A DNA stretch of 52,351 bases, taken from contig DVED01000158.1 in assembly GCA_015295945.1 (NCBI GenBank), positions 1 through 52,351 of the forward strand, read 5' to 3'. This DNA is from Oscillatoriales cyanobacterium M59_W2019_021. GTDB lineage: Bacteria; Cyanobacteriota; Cyanobacteriia; Cyanobacteriales; Geitlerinemataceae. This document shows, in pieces, positions 25,365 through 35,546 of the stretch. The position numbers were made by a program, and so were the translations under genes. Numbering within the stretch: the stretch's first letter is position 1; each line of letters begins with the position of its first letter. A model generated the notes under the pieces. The model saw only the letters and a list, made by a program, of their open reading frames with translations, made no database searches and was not told where the DNA came from.

Positions 25365-26243
25365 ATGACGCAACCAACAATCGGCATTCTCGGCGGTAGC
25401 GGACTCTACAAAATGGACGCGCTGACCGATATCGAAGAAGTGCGCGTAGAAACCCCCTTCGGTTTCCCCTCCGATGCCATCATTCTCGGAACCTTGGACG
25501 GTACGCGGGTTGCCTTCTTAGCACGTCACGGTCGCGATCATCTCCTCCTGCCATCGGAACTCCCCTACCGAGCCAATATCTACGCCATGAAAAGCTTGGG
25601 AGTGCAATATCTGATCTCGGCATCGGCGGTGGGTTCGCTCAAGGAAGAAGCCAAACCCTTAGATATGGTGGTTCCCGACCAATTCATTGATCGCACCCAC
25701 GAGCGAGTTTCCACCTTTTTCGGTCGCGGCATCGTCGCGCACATCACTTTCGGCGATCCCGTCTGTCCCCAACTCGCCAAAGTCCTCGCCGATGCAGCCG
25801 ATAGCTTGCAACTGTCCGAAGTCACCCTCCATCGCGGCGGAACTTATGTCTGTATGGAAGGGCCCGCCTTTTCCACCAAAGCTGAATCGAATTTATATCG
25901 CAGTTGGGGAGCAACCGTTATCGGCATGACCAATTTAACCGAAGCCAAACTGGCGCGAGAAGCGGAAATTGCCTATGCCACCCTGGCGTTAGTCACCGAT
26001 TACGATTGCTGGCACGAAGACCACGATAGCGTTACCGTGGAAATGGTGGTTGCCAACCTACACAAAAATGCCGCCAACGCGCAGAAAGTCATCCGCGAAA
26101 CCGTGCGTCGCCTCAGCGAAAATCCCTTCGTTTCCGAAGCGCATTCGGCGTTGAAATACGCGATTTTAACTCCGTTGGAGAAAGTGCCAATGGAGGCGAA
26201 GGAGCATTTATCGCTAATTTTGCAAAAATACGATCGAGGCTAG
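25365..26243 (+). CDS. mtnP: S-methyl-5'-thioadenosine phosphorylase
   Basis: 292 aa. It opens [18 protein letters not shown] and shows the family core [29 protein letters not shown] (read in two parts) and [18 protein letters not shown] followed by [16 protein letters not shown]. It cleaves methylthioadenosine with phosphate to adenine and methylthioribose-1-phosphate, the first step of methionine salvage after polyamine synthesis, in the cytoplasm. GMTN with NLTEA fits MTA phosphorylase rather than purine nucleoside phosphorylase. Monocistronic. Confidence 0.95.
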   Translation: MTQPTIGILGGSGLYKMDALTDIEEVRVETPFGFPSDAIILGTLDGTRVAFLARHGRDHLLLPSELPYRANIYAMKSLGVQYLISASAVGSLKEEAKPLDMVVPDQFIDRTHERVSTFFGRGIVAHITFGDPVCPQLAKVLADAADSLQLSEVTLHRGGTYVCMEGPAFSTKAESNLYRSWGATVIGMTNLTEAKLAREAEIAYATLALVTDYDCWHEDHDSVTVEMVVANLHKNAANAQKVIRETVRRLSENPFVSEAHSALKYAILTPLEKVPMEAKEHLSLILQKYDRG

Positions 26244-26247
26244 TTTT

Positions 26248-26337
26248 AGGACTGACGCAACGCCTCCATCTGTAGGGTGTGAAGCGCGGAGCGTAACCCA
26301 CCATCACCCCCATGATTAGCGGGGCTGCGTAAGTCCT
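26248..26337. mobile_element. 90-bp MITE-like element, copy 2
   Basis: Nearly the reverse complement of 4257-4346, with ends AGGACTGACGCA and TGCGTAAGTCCT. It begins 5 bp after the mtnP stop codon. One terminal repeat has a single G for T change. Confidence 0.75.
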
Positions 26338-26504
26338 ATAGTTTGCCAAAAAGAGCGATCGTTCGCAAGAACGATCCGATCTCAACTGTGAGATCGAGAG
26401 TTTGCCACTGACTCGAGTTTGATCGGGTAAAGCGTATTCGATCGAACGGCTAACCGCTAGCGACTCATCGCTATAGTGTTCGTGTCCCTTGTCTTCTTGC
26501 CAGA

Positions 26505-27395
26505 ATGCTCGCTCTGTTTTCTGCCGTTCTTCCTGTCGCCACGATCGTCGCCATCGGGATTTGGGCGGGTAAAACCCTCCATCTCCACCTCGATACCCTC
26601 TCCCGCCTGAGTTTGTACGTCCTCTTTCCCGTTCTGGTGGTCGATATTCTGTACCGCACGACCCTCAGTCTCGAGAATATGCTGGGACTGGCACTGGGAA
26701 CGGCGATCGTTTATTTCCTATTGTGCGCGATCTCCTGGATAGTCGGAAAGCACAGCGGTTTATCCCCCGACGCTCGCAAAAGCTTCCTGGCAACTACCGC
26801 TTTCCCCAACGCCGGAAATATGGGACTTCCCGTCACCTTCTTCGCCTTGGGAGATGCCGGGTTAGAACGGGCGATCGTCTATCTGATCGTCTCCAGCATC
26901 GTCGTCAACACCACCGGTCCCGCCTTTTGTCGGGGGGGCGGATTTTGGTCGTCTACCCGTTTCGTTTTCAAGTTACCGTTAGTTTGGAGCATTCTCATCG
27001 GTTTGGCACTCCATTTTGCGCAGATCGAGCTACCGTTAAATTTAGACGAAAGTTTGCACCTCCTCGGTCAAGCCACAATTCCCATTGCGTTGCTCGTTCT
27101 GGGCTTGCAAATTGCCGCTCGCCGCTTGCAGCCAACTCCGTACGACGGTTACGCTAGTTTGATGCGCTTGTTCGGGGGAGCCGCCGTCGCCTACGCGATC
27201 GGGAAAATGTTAGGGTTAGCTCACTTGGATTTTCAAGTGTTAGTCTTGCAAAGTGCCATGCCAGCCGCTATCAGTTCGTTTCTCATGGTCAATGAATTTG
27301 GCGGCGACGCACCCCGAACGGCAAAAGTCGTCGTCTTATCTACACTCCTAGCATTTGCTTCCCTTCCGTTGGTTTTATGGATTTTGGGAGTCTAG
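26505..27395 (+). CDS. AEC-family (auxin-efflux-carrier-like) transporter
   Basis: 296 aa with about ten hydrophobic segments in two inverted halves. Family features: FPVLVVDILYRTTL in the first half, AFPNAGNMGLPVTFFALG (the NxGNxGLP motif) and AIPIALLVLGLQIA-like and QSAMPAAISSFLMVNEFGGD stretches in the second half. AEC proteins are secondary carriers of organic anions or amino acids in the inner membrane; the substrate is not predictable here. Start ATG 26505. Confidence 0.9.
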   Translation: MLALFSAVLPVATIVAIGIWAGKTLHLHLDTLSRLSLYVLFPVLVVDILYRTTLSLENMLGLALGTAIVYFLLCAISWIVGKHSGLSPDARKSFLATTAFPNAGNMGLPVTFFALGDAGLERAIVYLIVSSIVVNTTGPAFCRGGGFWSSTRFVFKLPLVWSILIGLALHFAQIELPLNLDESLHLLGQATIPIALLVLGLQIAARRLQPTPYDGYASLMRLFGGAAVAYAIGKMLGLAHLDFQVLVLQSAMPAAISSFLMVNEFGGDAPRTAKVVVLSTLLAFASLPLVLWILGV

Positions 27396-27500
27396 CAACA
27401 GACAGATCGGTGAGGACAGGATCTGGGGAGAGGGGGTGATGGGGAGATATTGACTCCACACTGGGTACTGGGCATTGAGAACTCATCTGTCCTCACCACC

Positions 27501-27543
27501 GCTAGCAACTAACAACTAACAACTAACAACTAACAACTAACCC
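27501..27543. repeat. Five AACTAAC heptamer units
   Basis: A clean tandem array of AACTAAC and related units ending 4 bp before the LapA-like start codon. It is the reverse complement of the TTAGTTG units at 3450 and 23492. Confidence 0.8.
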
Positions 27544-27547
27544 AATC

Positions 27548-27748
27548 ATGAACATCTCCCTATTTCTCGTCTGTACGATCGCCGCCATTTGGATTCTCGT
27601 TTTGGCGATCGCCTCCGTCCAAAATGCAACTCTCGTTTCCCTGACCTTTTTATTCTGGGAATCAATTCGGATGCCCGTCGGCGTTCTCTTAGCCGCTAGT
27701 TTTGCCGTAGGACTTTTGGGTGGGACTTTGTATTTCGGCAAACGTTAG
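27548..27748 (+). CDS. LapA/DUF1049-family small membrane protein
   Basis: 66 aa with two membrane helices (LFLVCTIAAIWILVLAIASVQN and GVLLAASFAVGLLGGTLYF) around the family core QNATLVSLTFLFWESIRMP. LapA-like proteins are short inner-membrane proteins; the E. coli members act in lipopolysaccharide regulation. The cyanobacterial role is not known. No Shine-Dalgarno is visible; the upstream spacer is a heptamer array. Confidence 0.85.
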   Translation: MNISLFLVCTIAAIWILVLAIASVQNATLVSLTFLFWESIRMPVGVLLAASFAVGLLGGTLYFGKR

Positions 27749-27834
27749 AGCCACCTGGAGATCGCAAACTCCGGATGCCCGACTCTACACTCTGTACAAT
27801 GGAATTGTCCAAACACCGATATTCGTTCTCGGGC

Positions 27835-28323
27835 ATGATTAAAAAAACATCGAAGAAGCAGAAAACCCATAAAACTGGGGAGGCGACCCCCACAGAAGTC
27901 ACTCCTACCGCCCCAGAAGTGCCAGCCCCCGAACCGACTCCCCAAGACGACGCCGCCTCGGCGATCGCACCGACCCCACCCACGCCACCCAAGCCCGCCC
28001 TCGTGAGCTTAAAAAAAGCGGGCGATACTCCTAAGGAGTCGCTCCGCGATCGCCATGGTGAAGGTCGTTTCGCTCGCCCGTTCGATCGCCATTCCGACGA
28101 TCGTCCCAGACGTCGTTCGCTCCCCGCTCCGAGCAAGCCTCCTGCCAAGTTCGACGAGTGTGGTCAATATAAAGCCGGAGACCCAATCGTCTTACCGTAT
28201 AGCGGTCAAACCGTAGCGTTTACCTACTTTTATCAAGGTGCGAAGCCGGAAGACTGGTGGGGAGTGTTTGAAGGGGGTTGCGTGCGGATATCATCGCTGT
28301 CATCCGAGATGAAATCGAATTGA
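27835..28323 (+). CDS. Pro-rich hypothetical protein
   Basis: 162 aa from ATG 27835 (MIKKTSKKQKTHKTGE); an ATG at 27775 is also in frame. Residues 10-65 are Pro/Thr/Glu/Ala-rich and disordered, then comes an Arg-rich stretch. The only ordered-looking part is the C-terminal 45 residues: GDPIVLPYSGQTVAFTYFYQ, then EDWWGVFEGGCVRI. Codons around 28023-28054 come from a dispersed repeat. No known domain is recognised. Confidence 0.5.
   Translation: MIKKTSKKQKTHKTGEATPTEVTPTAPEVPAPEPTPQDDAASAIAPTPPTPPKPALVSLKKAGDTPKESLRDRHGEGRFARPFDRHSDDRPRRRSLPAPSKPPAKFDECGQYKAGDPIVLPYSGQTVAFTYFYQGAKPEDWWGVFEGGCVRISSLSSEMKSN
28023..28054 (+). repeat. Small dispersed repeat inside a coding region
   Basis: CGATACTCCTAAGGAGTCGC followed by TCCGCGATCGCC. 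It is related to 12825-12858 and partly to 2795-2830. Read in frame it adds about ten residues (DTPKESLRDR) to the Pro-rich protein. Confidence 0.6.
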
Positions 28324-28802
28324 AATTCGAGGTTTCGAGAGCGAAGATCGAGGTCAAACAATGTGCCCTCGCGTCGCGATTTCTTCGGGAGTCTCGCGTT
28401 GGCTGGCGATCGCGACGAATTCGATCTGGAGATGGTTTCTCTGAGAAGACGATCGAACAGATCCGGATTTTAAAGGGATGTACCTCGAACGAGGAGATTT
28501 CCCCGACTTCAAGGTCGCGATCGAGCGGGAAAATTTCGAGAGGGGGTTTGGCAGTGAACGATCCGGCAGCCAATCGCTCATCGGTCGAGTGGGAGGGGTT
28601 TTCACGACTTGCTATCCTAGCTGTTAAAGGGGTCGAGTCGATCGGCGGACGAGAAAAGTTTAAAAGTTTAGAGAAATCACGGATGCGTTCTGTTTTTGGG
28701 CAGTGTAACCTAAAATCAGACACCCTACTCTCCCACATCCCAGCTCGCAGATTAACTGGATGACGGATCGCGCCAGTCTGCCCGAGGGATGCCAACGCAA
28801 GA
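28324..28802. other. Spacer without a supported gene
   Basis: About 480 bp between the Pro-rich gene and the GAF kinase. Open frames exist on both strands, but their translations are Arg/Ser-rich and lack domain features. No clear RNA gene is seen. Confidence 0.5.
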
Positions 28803-28832
28803 GTGCGAACCCGATCCGCGCTCACACTGACG

Positions 28833-30965
28833 ATGACTCATACTTTTGCAGCTCAGTTGCAGCATCCCGCTGAACCCACCCGAAATTCTAGAAAACCACC
28901 ACGACTTATGCAGCCATCGGTCGATCCGGCTCAGGTGGGGCAACAGATTACCCAAATCCTGGTCAATAACCTCGAATCCGACACCCTCTTGTCTGAAATT
29001 GCAGGCGTTTTGACTCAGGCATTTGCCGCCGGAGGAACCTCCATTGCCATTCGGGAAGAACGGAAGTTTGCCATCCGTGCCGTGGCTTGGCATCCCCAGC
29101 ACAGATCGGAAACCCATGCCAATCCGCCCCCTCTTTGGGACTGCCCCGCGTTCCGCCGCCAGCTCGCGCGCACTCGACCCTTGGCGATCGCCGACCTGAA
29201 CCCAATTAAAATGAACGCGAAGGTGGCAGCGAGTTGCCGAGAGGCGAACGTTCGCTCGGTTTTAGCCATCGAAACGCGCTCTCAAGGGGAAATTTCCGGC
29301 GCGATCGCGGTGATGAAATCGCAGCCTTACGAGTGGACGGACGACGAGATAGCCGCTTTGCAAGCCGGAGCCGACCTCGTCGCCATCGCCATCGCCCAAG
29401 TGCGGCAAGCCACCTCGATTCGCATCCTGGAAAAACAGACGGGAACCTTTACCCACCAACAAGCGCTCCTCGCCCGATTGACCAAAGCCATCCTCAACTC
29501 CTTGGATTTAACAGAAGTCTTGCAAGAGGCGATCGAGGGCATCACCCAAACTCTGCAAGCCAGCCACGGGTTGGTACTGCTGTTCAAATATCCCGACGAT
29601 CGGCGAGGGGACTGGCAACTCTCTCGATGGGGGATTTGGGATCGTCCCCACTTGGACGAAACGAGCCCACCCGTCGAGAATCCGGAGGCGATCGCACCTC
29701 AAATTCAAGTGACTGTCGTCGCCCAGTGGCGCCCAAACAAGACATTGACCGAAGACCAACGAGCCAATGCTCCAGGGAAGATCGAGAACCCGAACCAGTT
29801 CGATCAAGCCTTTAAGATGTCCGACTGCGCGTGGTGCCAGCAAGCCTACCGCTGGGCCCCCCAACCCCTGGCGATTGGCAATCGCCGCAAATGGCTCGAC
29901 GCGCACCCGAAAACCGAGATCGCCCCGATTTTTCAATCGGAAGCCACCGCTGCCGCATTGCTGGTTCCCCTAACCCGTTCCAACGATCGCGCCAGCCATT
30001 CCCCCAAAATTTTGGGATTTTTGGTCTTGCAACACGATCGCCCTCGAGAGTGGGAAGCCGAGGAATTAAAATTGGTAGAACTCGTGGGGACGCAATTGGG
30101 AAATGCGCTGCTGCAAACGCGCATTTTGCATCAGGTTCACAGTTTAGTTGGCGATCGCACGGCACAGCTACAACGGAGTATGGACGTACAAGCCAAACTC
30201 TACGAACAAAGCCGCCGCCAGGTTCACCAACTGCGATCGCTCCACCAACAAACCAGCGAATTTTTAGCTGCCGTCAGCCACGAACTGAATACGCCGCTCA
30301 CCAGCATGGGAGTGGCGATCGAAATGCTCCGCCAAGTGGGACTGACCCCCGAACGCCAAGCCACCTATCTCAATATCCTGGAACAAGAATGGCGGCGCGA
30401 AAAGAAATTGGTGGAAAATTTGCTGATGCTGCAACGGCTGGAAGCCAAAGAAACCGCACTACAAATGCAAGCGGTAGATTTACCCGCGTTGCTGCGCGAG
30501 TTGGGCGAGGCATTCGAGCAGAAGTGGGCGCACAAAAAATTAAAATTAGCCATCGACCTTCCCCGATCGGGGCTGAAGCTCAAAAGTGATGCCGAGAGCC
30601 TGAAGAATATTTTAGAAGAACTCCTGACCAATGCCGGGAAATATTCTCACCCCGGCACAACGGCAATCTTCCAAGTTATCGAGTGCGTGGAGGGCGACAT
30701 TCCCCAAGTGGAAATCGCTCTCATTAACTTTGGCTCCGAGATTCCCCCTGAAGATTTGCCGCACATCTTCGATCCCTTTCGCCGCCGCCAGGGCGCAACC
30801 CAGGAAGCCATTCCGGGAACGGGTTTGGGCTTGGCATTGGTGCGGGGCTTAGTTCAACTGTTATACGGCGAGATCGGCGTTTCTTGCCAAATGTTAGACG
30901 ACAAAAATACTAGCGAAATTCGGTTCACCCTCACCTTACCGCAAAATATCGAAAATCCGAGTTAA
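28833..30965 (+). CDS. GAF-domain sensor histidine kinase
   Basis: 710 aa from ATG 28833; GTG 28803 and ATG 28908 are alternatives in frame. It is soluble. The first GAF-like domain (about 45-185) is followed by a second (about 215-440) holding an insert with SDCAWCQQAYRW, then a coiled coil (QVHSLVGDRTAQLQRSM). The HisKA domain has the phospho-acceptor His in AAVSHELNTPLTSMG. HATPase_c has N box EELLTNAGKYS, F box DPFRRR and G box GTGLGLALV. It should phosphorylate a response regulator, but none is adjacent. The ligand of the GAF domains is unknown, and the Cys pair in the insert may matter. No phytochrome-type Cys motif is seen. Confidence 0.9.
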   Translation: MTHTFAAQLQHPAEPTRNSRKPPRLMQPSVDPAQVGQQITQILVNNLESDTLLSEIAGVLTQAFAAGGTSIAIREERKFAIRAVAWHPQHRSETHANPPPLWDCPAFRRQLARTRPLAIADLNPIKMNAKVAASCREANVRSVLAIETRSQGEISGAIAVMKSQPYEWTDDEIAALQAGADLVAIAIAQVRQATSIRILEKQTGTFTHQQALLARLTKAILNSLDLTEVLQEAIEGITQTLQASHGLVLLFKYPDDRRGDWQLSRWGIWDRPHLDETSPPVENPEAIAPQIQVTVVAQWRPNKTLTEDQRANAPGKIENPNQFDQAFKMSDCAWCQQAYRWAPQPLAIGNRRKWLDAHPKTEIAPIFQSEATAAALLVPLTRSNDRASHSPKILGFLVLQHDRPREWEAEELKLVELVGTQLGNALLQTRILHQVHSLVGDRTAQLQRSMDVQAKLYEQSRRQVHQLRSLHQQTSEFLAAVSHELNTPLTSMGVAIEMLRQVGLTPERQATYLNILEQEWRREKKLVENLLMLQRLEAKETALQMQAVDLPALLRELGEAFEQKWAHKKLKLAIDLPRSGLKLKSDAESLKNILEELLTNAGKYSHPGTTAIFQVIECVEGDIPQVEIALINFGSEIPPEDLPHIFDPFRRRQGATQEAIPGTGLGLALVRGLVQLLYGEIGVSCQMLDDKNTSEIRFTLTLPQNIENPS

Positions 30966-31206
30966 AAAGTCCGCCACGCCCTGCTGACAGAGAATGGCAG
31001 TTAATTCAGATGGGGATTCCGACCCCACCGTGCTGGGAAAGCCATCAAATTAGAAGTTGGGTGGGGGTCTTAAACCCTTGCTCTGGTTTAGCTCTCAGCA
31101 GAGGCGCTACGCGCCGTTCTTAGCTGACGGCTAAATCCTTTCTGCCCTCTGCCTTTCTTCATATATACTGGTATACTGAAAGATTTTCTGAGATAAATTC
31201 TCATCA

Positions 31207-32952
31207 ATGACTCGTCAACTCCCACCTCCGGTTCTCAAAGTATTTAAGACGCTGGGCTGGCGCTTCCCGGGGAAAGGGAATCCCGCAATGCCCCAGACCG
31301 CCAAGCCTTCCCGGACATCGCCCCGATTCGACCTTTTCGACCCGTGGACGATTGCCGTTACAACGATCGCCCTCCTCGTCGCTGCCCCCGTTCTCTTCGT
31401 CCTGGCAAACCTGTTTGCCGATACGCGGGAAATTTGGTCGCACTTGGCTTCCACGGTGTTACCTCGCTATCTGATCAACTCCATCTGGCTGACCGTCGGC
31501 GTGAGTTTGGGGGTTTCGGTCATCGGCGTGGGGACGGCGTGGTTGGTGACGATGTGTCGCTTTTGGGGCGATCGCGTTTTCGAGTGGGCGTTGTTGTTAC
31601 CCATGGCGGCGCCTGCCTATATTCTCGCTTATACGTACACCGATTTTTTAGATTTTTCCGGACCGGTGCAAACTGGATTGCGCTACCTCTTCGGTTGGGA
31701 ATACGGCGATTACTGGTTTCCTAACATTCGATCGCTCTGGGGCGCCATTTTCCTGTTGGCACTGACGCTGTATCCCTACGTTTACCTGTTGGCGCGGGTG
31801 GCGTTCCTGGAACAGTCGGTGTGTACCCTCGAAGCCAGCCGAATTTTGGGCTGCAATCCCTGGCGCAGTTTTATCAAGGTGGCTTTGCCGTTGGCGCGTC
31901 CGGCAATTGTGGCGGGTTTGGCGCTGGCGCTGATGGAAACCCTCAACGACTTCGGCACGGTGCAGTATTTCGGCGTGGATACGTTTACGACGGGGATTTA
32001 CCGGACGTGGTTCGGCATGGGAGAACGGGTGGCAGCCACCCAACTGGCGGCGATTCTCCTGTTATTCATTCTCGGGTTAATTTTACTGGAACGGCGATCG
32101 CGGCGACGGGCGGCATTCTATCATACCTCTACATCCTACCAAGACTTACCGCGCTACTCACTGGGTTTTGTCCGGGGATTGGGAGCTTGGCTGGCTTGTT
32201 TTCTCCCCGTAGGTTTGGGCTTTTTGCTCCCTGCCGGAGATTTGCTGGTGATGGCGATGTCCCATCTCGATCGCACCTTCGATCGCCAATTTTGGGAATT
32301 CGCCCGTCATAGCTTAACGGTCGCGGCAATTACAGCTATTATCGCCGTAGGAGTTTCGGCGATAATAGCTTACGGCGTTCGCTTGCATCCCCATCCCTGG
32401 ATGCGTTTAGTGGCGCGAATTGCGGCGATGGGGTACGCCATTCCCGGTGCGGTGATTGCCGTGGGGATTATTATTCCCTTGGGAGGGTTCGACAATGCGA
32501 TCGACAGTTGGATGCGATCGACCTTCGGCATCTCTACAGGGTTGCTGCTGAGCGGGACGATCTCCGCCCTCATTTTCGCCTATTTGGTGCGCTTTCTCGC
32601 CGTCGCTTTTGGTACCGTCGAATCTAGCTTGGGGAAAATCGAACCCAGTTTGGACGAAGCCGCGCGAAGTTTGGGTCACACTCCCACCCAAACCCTGCTG
32701 AACGTTCACGTTCCCATGATGTGGGGAGGAATGCTTACCGCCGCCATGATGGTCTTTGTGGATGTCATGAAAGAGTTACCCGCCACGTTGGTGATTCGTC
32801 CGTTTAACTTCGACACCCTCGCCGTTCGGGTTTACAATCTCGCCTCCGACGAACGATTGGCAGAAGCCTCGGGTTCGGCATTGGCGTTGGTGGTGGTGGG
32901 AATGTTACCGGCGATCGTTCTCAGTTGGCGAATCGCGCGATCGCGCAATTAG
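31207..32952 (+). CDS. Iron(III)-type ABC transporter permease, fused two-module (FutB-like)
   Basis: 581 aa with 12 or so membrane helices in two homologous permease halves. Each half has an EAA loop for the ATPase: EASRILGCNPWRSFIKVALP and EAARSLGHTPTQTLLNVHVP. Further family signs are ETLNDFGTVQYFGVDTFTTGI and MKELPATLVIRPFNFDTLA. This is the FbpB/FutB class that imports Fe3+ with a periplasmic FutA and ATPase FutC. Neither partner is nearby, as is typical for dispersed fut genes in cyanobacteria. An iron substrate is inferred from family. ATG 31207. Confidence 0.9.
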   Translation: MTRQLPPPVLKVFKTLGWRFPGKGNPAMPQTAKPSRTSPRFDLFDPWTIAVTTIALLVAAPVLFVLANLFADTREIWSHLASTVLPRYLINSIWLTVGVSLGVSVIGVGTAWLVTMCRFWGDRVFEWALLLPMAAPAYILAYTYTDFLDFSGPVQTGLRYLFGWEYGDYWFPNIRSLWGAIFLLALTLYPYVYLLARVAFLEQSVCTLEASRILGCNPWRSFIKVALPLARPAIVAGLALALMETLNDFGTVQYFGVDTFTTGIYRTWFGMGERVAATQLAAILLLFILGLILLERRSRRRAAFYHTSTSYQDLPRYSLGFVRGLGAWLACFLPVGLGFLLPAGDLLVMAMSHLDRTFDRQFWEFARHSLTVAAITAIIAVGVSAIIAYGVRLHPHPWMRLVARIAAMGYAIPGAVIAVGIIIPLGGFDNAIDSWMRSTFGISTGLLLSGTISALIFAYLVRFLAVAFGTVESSLGKIEPSLDEAARSLGHTPTQTLLNVHVPMMWGGMLTAAMMVFVDVMKELPATLVIRPFNFDTLAVRVYNLASDERLAEASGSALALVVVGMLPAIVLSWRIARSRN

Positions 32953-33062
32953 TGATCGTTCGAGAGTGGGAGTTCGACACTGCGGACAAAAATCCGACAA
33001 AATCCTAACAAAATACTTCTATTTCTTATTTCCCTTTCTCGTCAAAGACCGGAGTATTTTAA

Positions 33063-34217
33063 GTGGATGCAGTTCGCAATCGGGGCGATCGAAAGCGATG
33101 GGCTAAACTATTCGATAGTATCGAGAAGTTGGAAAGGTTTATGGTGCGACGAGACATTTTAGCGGAGATCTTTCGTCGTGCGATCCCCGTGCAGTTCCAG
33201 GAATGGCTGCGGAAGATGAAAGATTTAATAATCGGCACGCTGTGGGAGACGGCGGAAATGAAGGCGGTGTCGTGGTCGGTAAAGGCTTTTGAGTTGGAGG
33301 AATTAGGAAGATACGAAGAAGCGATTGCCTCCTATGACAAAGCTCTCGAATTCCAACCCGACGACCCCCACGCTTGGAACCGCCGAGGTGCTGTGCTGTG
33401 CGATTTCCTACGGCGATACGAAGAAGCCCTCGCCTCTTTTGACAAAGCTCTCGAAATCAAACCCAACTTCCACTACGCTTGGCACAACCGAGGTGTTGCG
33501 TTGGGGAATTTAGGCAGAACCGAAGAAGCGGTTGCCTCCTACGATAAAGCCCTCGGATTCCAACCCGATTACTCTGACGCTTGGTACAACCGAGGCTATG
33601 CGTTAGGGAAATTAGGAAGATACGAAGAAGCCGTTGCTTCTTATAACAAAGCCCTCAGATTCCAACCCGACGACCCTAAAGTTTGGTACAACCGAGGCTT
33701 AGCATTTTGGAATCTAGGAAGATACGAAGAAGCTGTTACCTCTTGGGATAAAGCTCTCGAATTTCAACCCGAATACTACCACGCTTGGTACTCCCGAGGT
33801 CTAACGTTGGCGAAATTAGGAAGATACGAAGAAGCCGTTGCTTCTTACGATAAAGCTCTCGAATTCCAACCCGACTACTCTGACGCTTGGTACTCCCGAG
33901 GTCTGGCATTAGAGGATTTAGAAAAAACTGAAGAAGCTGTTGCTTCATATGACGAAGCCATAGCCAGTTACGATCGCGCCTTAGCCATCAATCCCAACGA
34001 TGCCAACGCCTGGTACAGCAAAGCCTGCCTCTACGCCTGGCAACAAAACCTCGACGCCGCCATCACCCACCTGCAAAGAGCGATCGATCTCGACCCCGAA
34101 TACCGCAACCTGGCAAAAACCGACACCGACCTCGACGCCATCCGAGACTGCGATCGATTTTTGGATCTCTTGAGCGATCGATCGGACGAGAAAAGTACAC
34201 AAAGCCACTCAAACTAA
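33063..34217 (+). CDS. Tetratricopeptide-repeat protein with near-identical repeats
   Basis: 384 aa. The start is GTG 33063, supported by GGAG at 33052-33055 seven bases upstream. Residues 1-75 are non-repetitive. Then come about eight 34-aa TPR units of the form GRYEEAVASYDKALEFQPD, and a final divergent TPR plus TDLDAIRDCDRFLDLL, an ending common in cyanobacterial TPR proteins. No signal peptide, so cytoplasmic; TPRs serve as protein-binding scaffolds. At DNA level the central units repeat every 102 bp with few changes, indicating recent expansion or gene conversion. Confidence 0.9.
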   Translation: MDAVRNRGDRKRWAKLFDSIEKLERFMVRRDILAEIFRRAIPVQFQEWLRKMKDLIIGTLWETAEMKAVSWSVKAFELEELGRYEEAIASYDKALEFQPDDPHAWNRRGAVLCDFLRRYEEALASFDKALEIKPNFHYAWHNRGVALGNLGRTEEAVASYDKALGFQPDYSDAWYNRGYALGKLGRYEEAVASYNKALRFQPDDPKVWYNRGLAFWNLGRYEEAVTSWDKALEFQPEYYHAWYSRGLTLAKLGRYEEAVASYDKALEFQPDYSDAWYSRGLALEDLEKTEEAVASYDEAIASYDRALAINPNDANAWYSKACLYAWQQNLDAAITHLQRAIDLDPEYRNLAKTDTDLDAIRDCDRFLDLLSDRSDEKSTQSHSN

Positions 34218-34337
34218 TCCTACAGCGGCAAAAATTGAACTCGATTCTCTAGATATTCGGGTATCGGTGTAAATCTTGACTGACAAAAGGCACTGTAGAG
34301 AGTTCGCATACGCACGCCTTTTCCATTATGAATATAG

Positions 34338-35483
<1,146 letters not shown>

Positions 35484-35546
35484 CGTCTGGGAGTGGGTAA
35501 TGGGTAATGGGCGAAGTAACAACCCAATACTCATTACTCCTGTCCG

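Noticed and set aside
27501-27543. AACTAAC array as a CRISPR or origin iteron
   Set aside because: Units are 7 bp and contiguous without spacers, and the same class occurs at many spacers; it fits cyanobacterial heptamer repeats.
28220-28825. Open frames on both strands (201 aa minus, 161 aa plus)
   Set aside because: Compositionally biased, no ribosome-binding site, no domain; treated as an empty spacer.
29831-30589. 252-aa plus-strand open frame
   Set aside because: Lies inside the GAF kinase gene in another frame.
33300-34000. Regularly spaced repeats as a possible CRISPR array
   Set aside because: The 102-bp period corresponds to in-frame 34-aa TPR units; there are no unique spacers and no cas genes.
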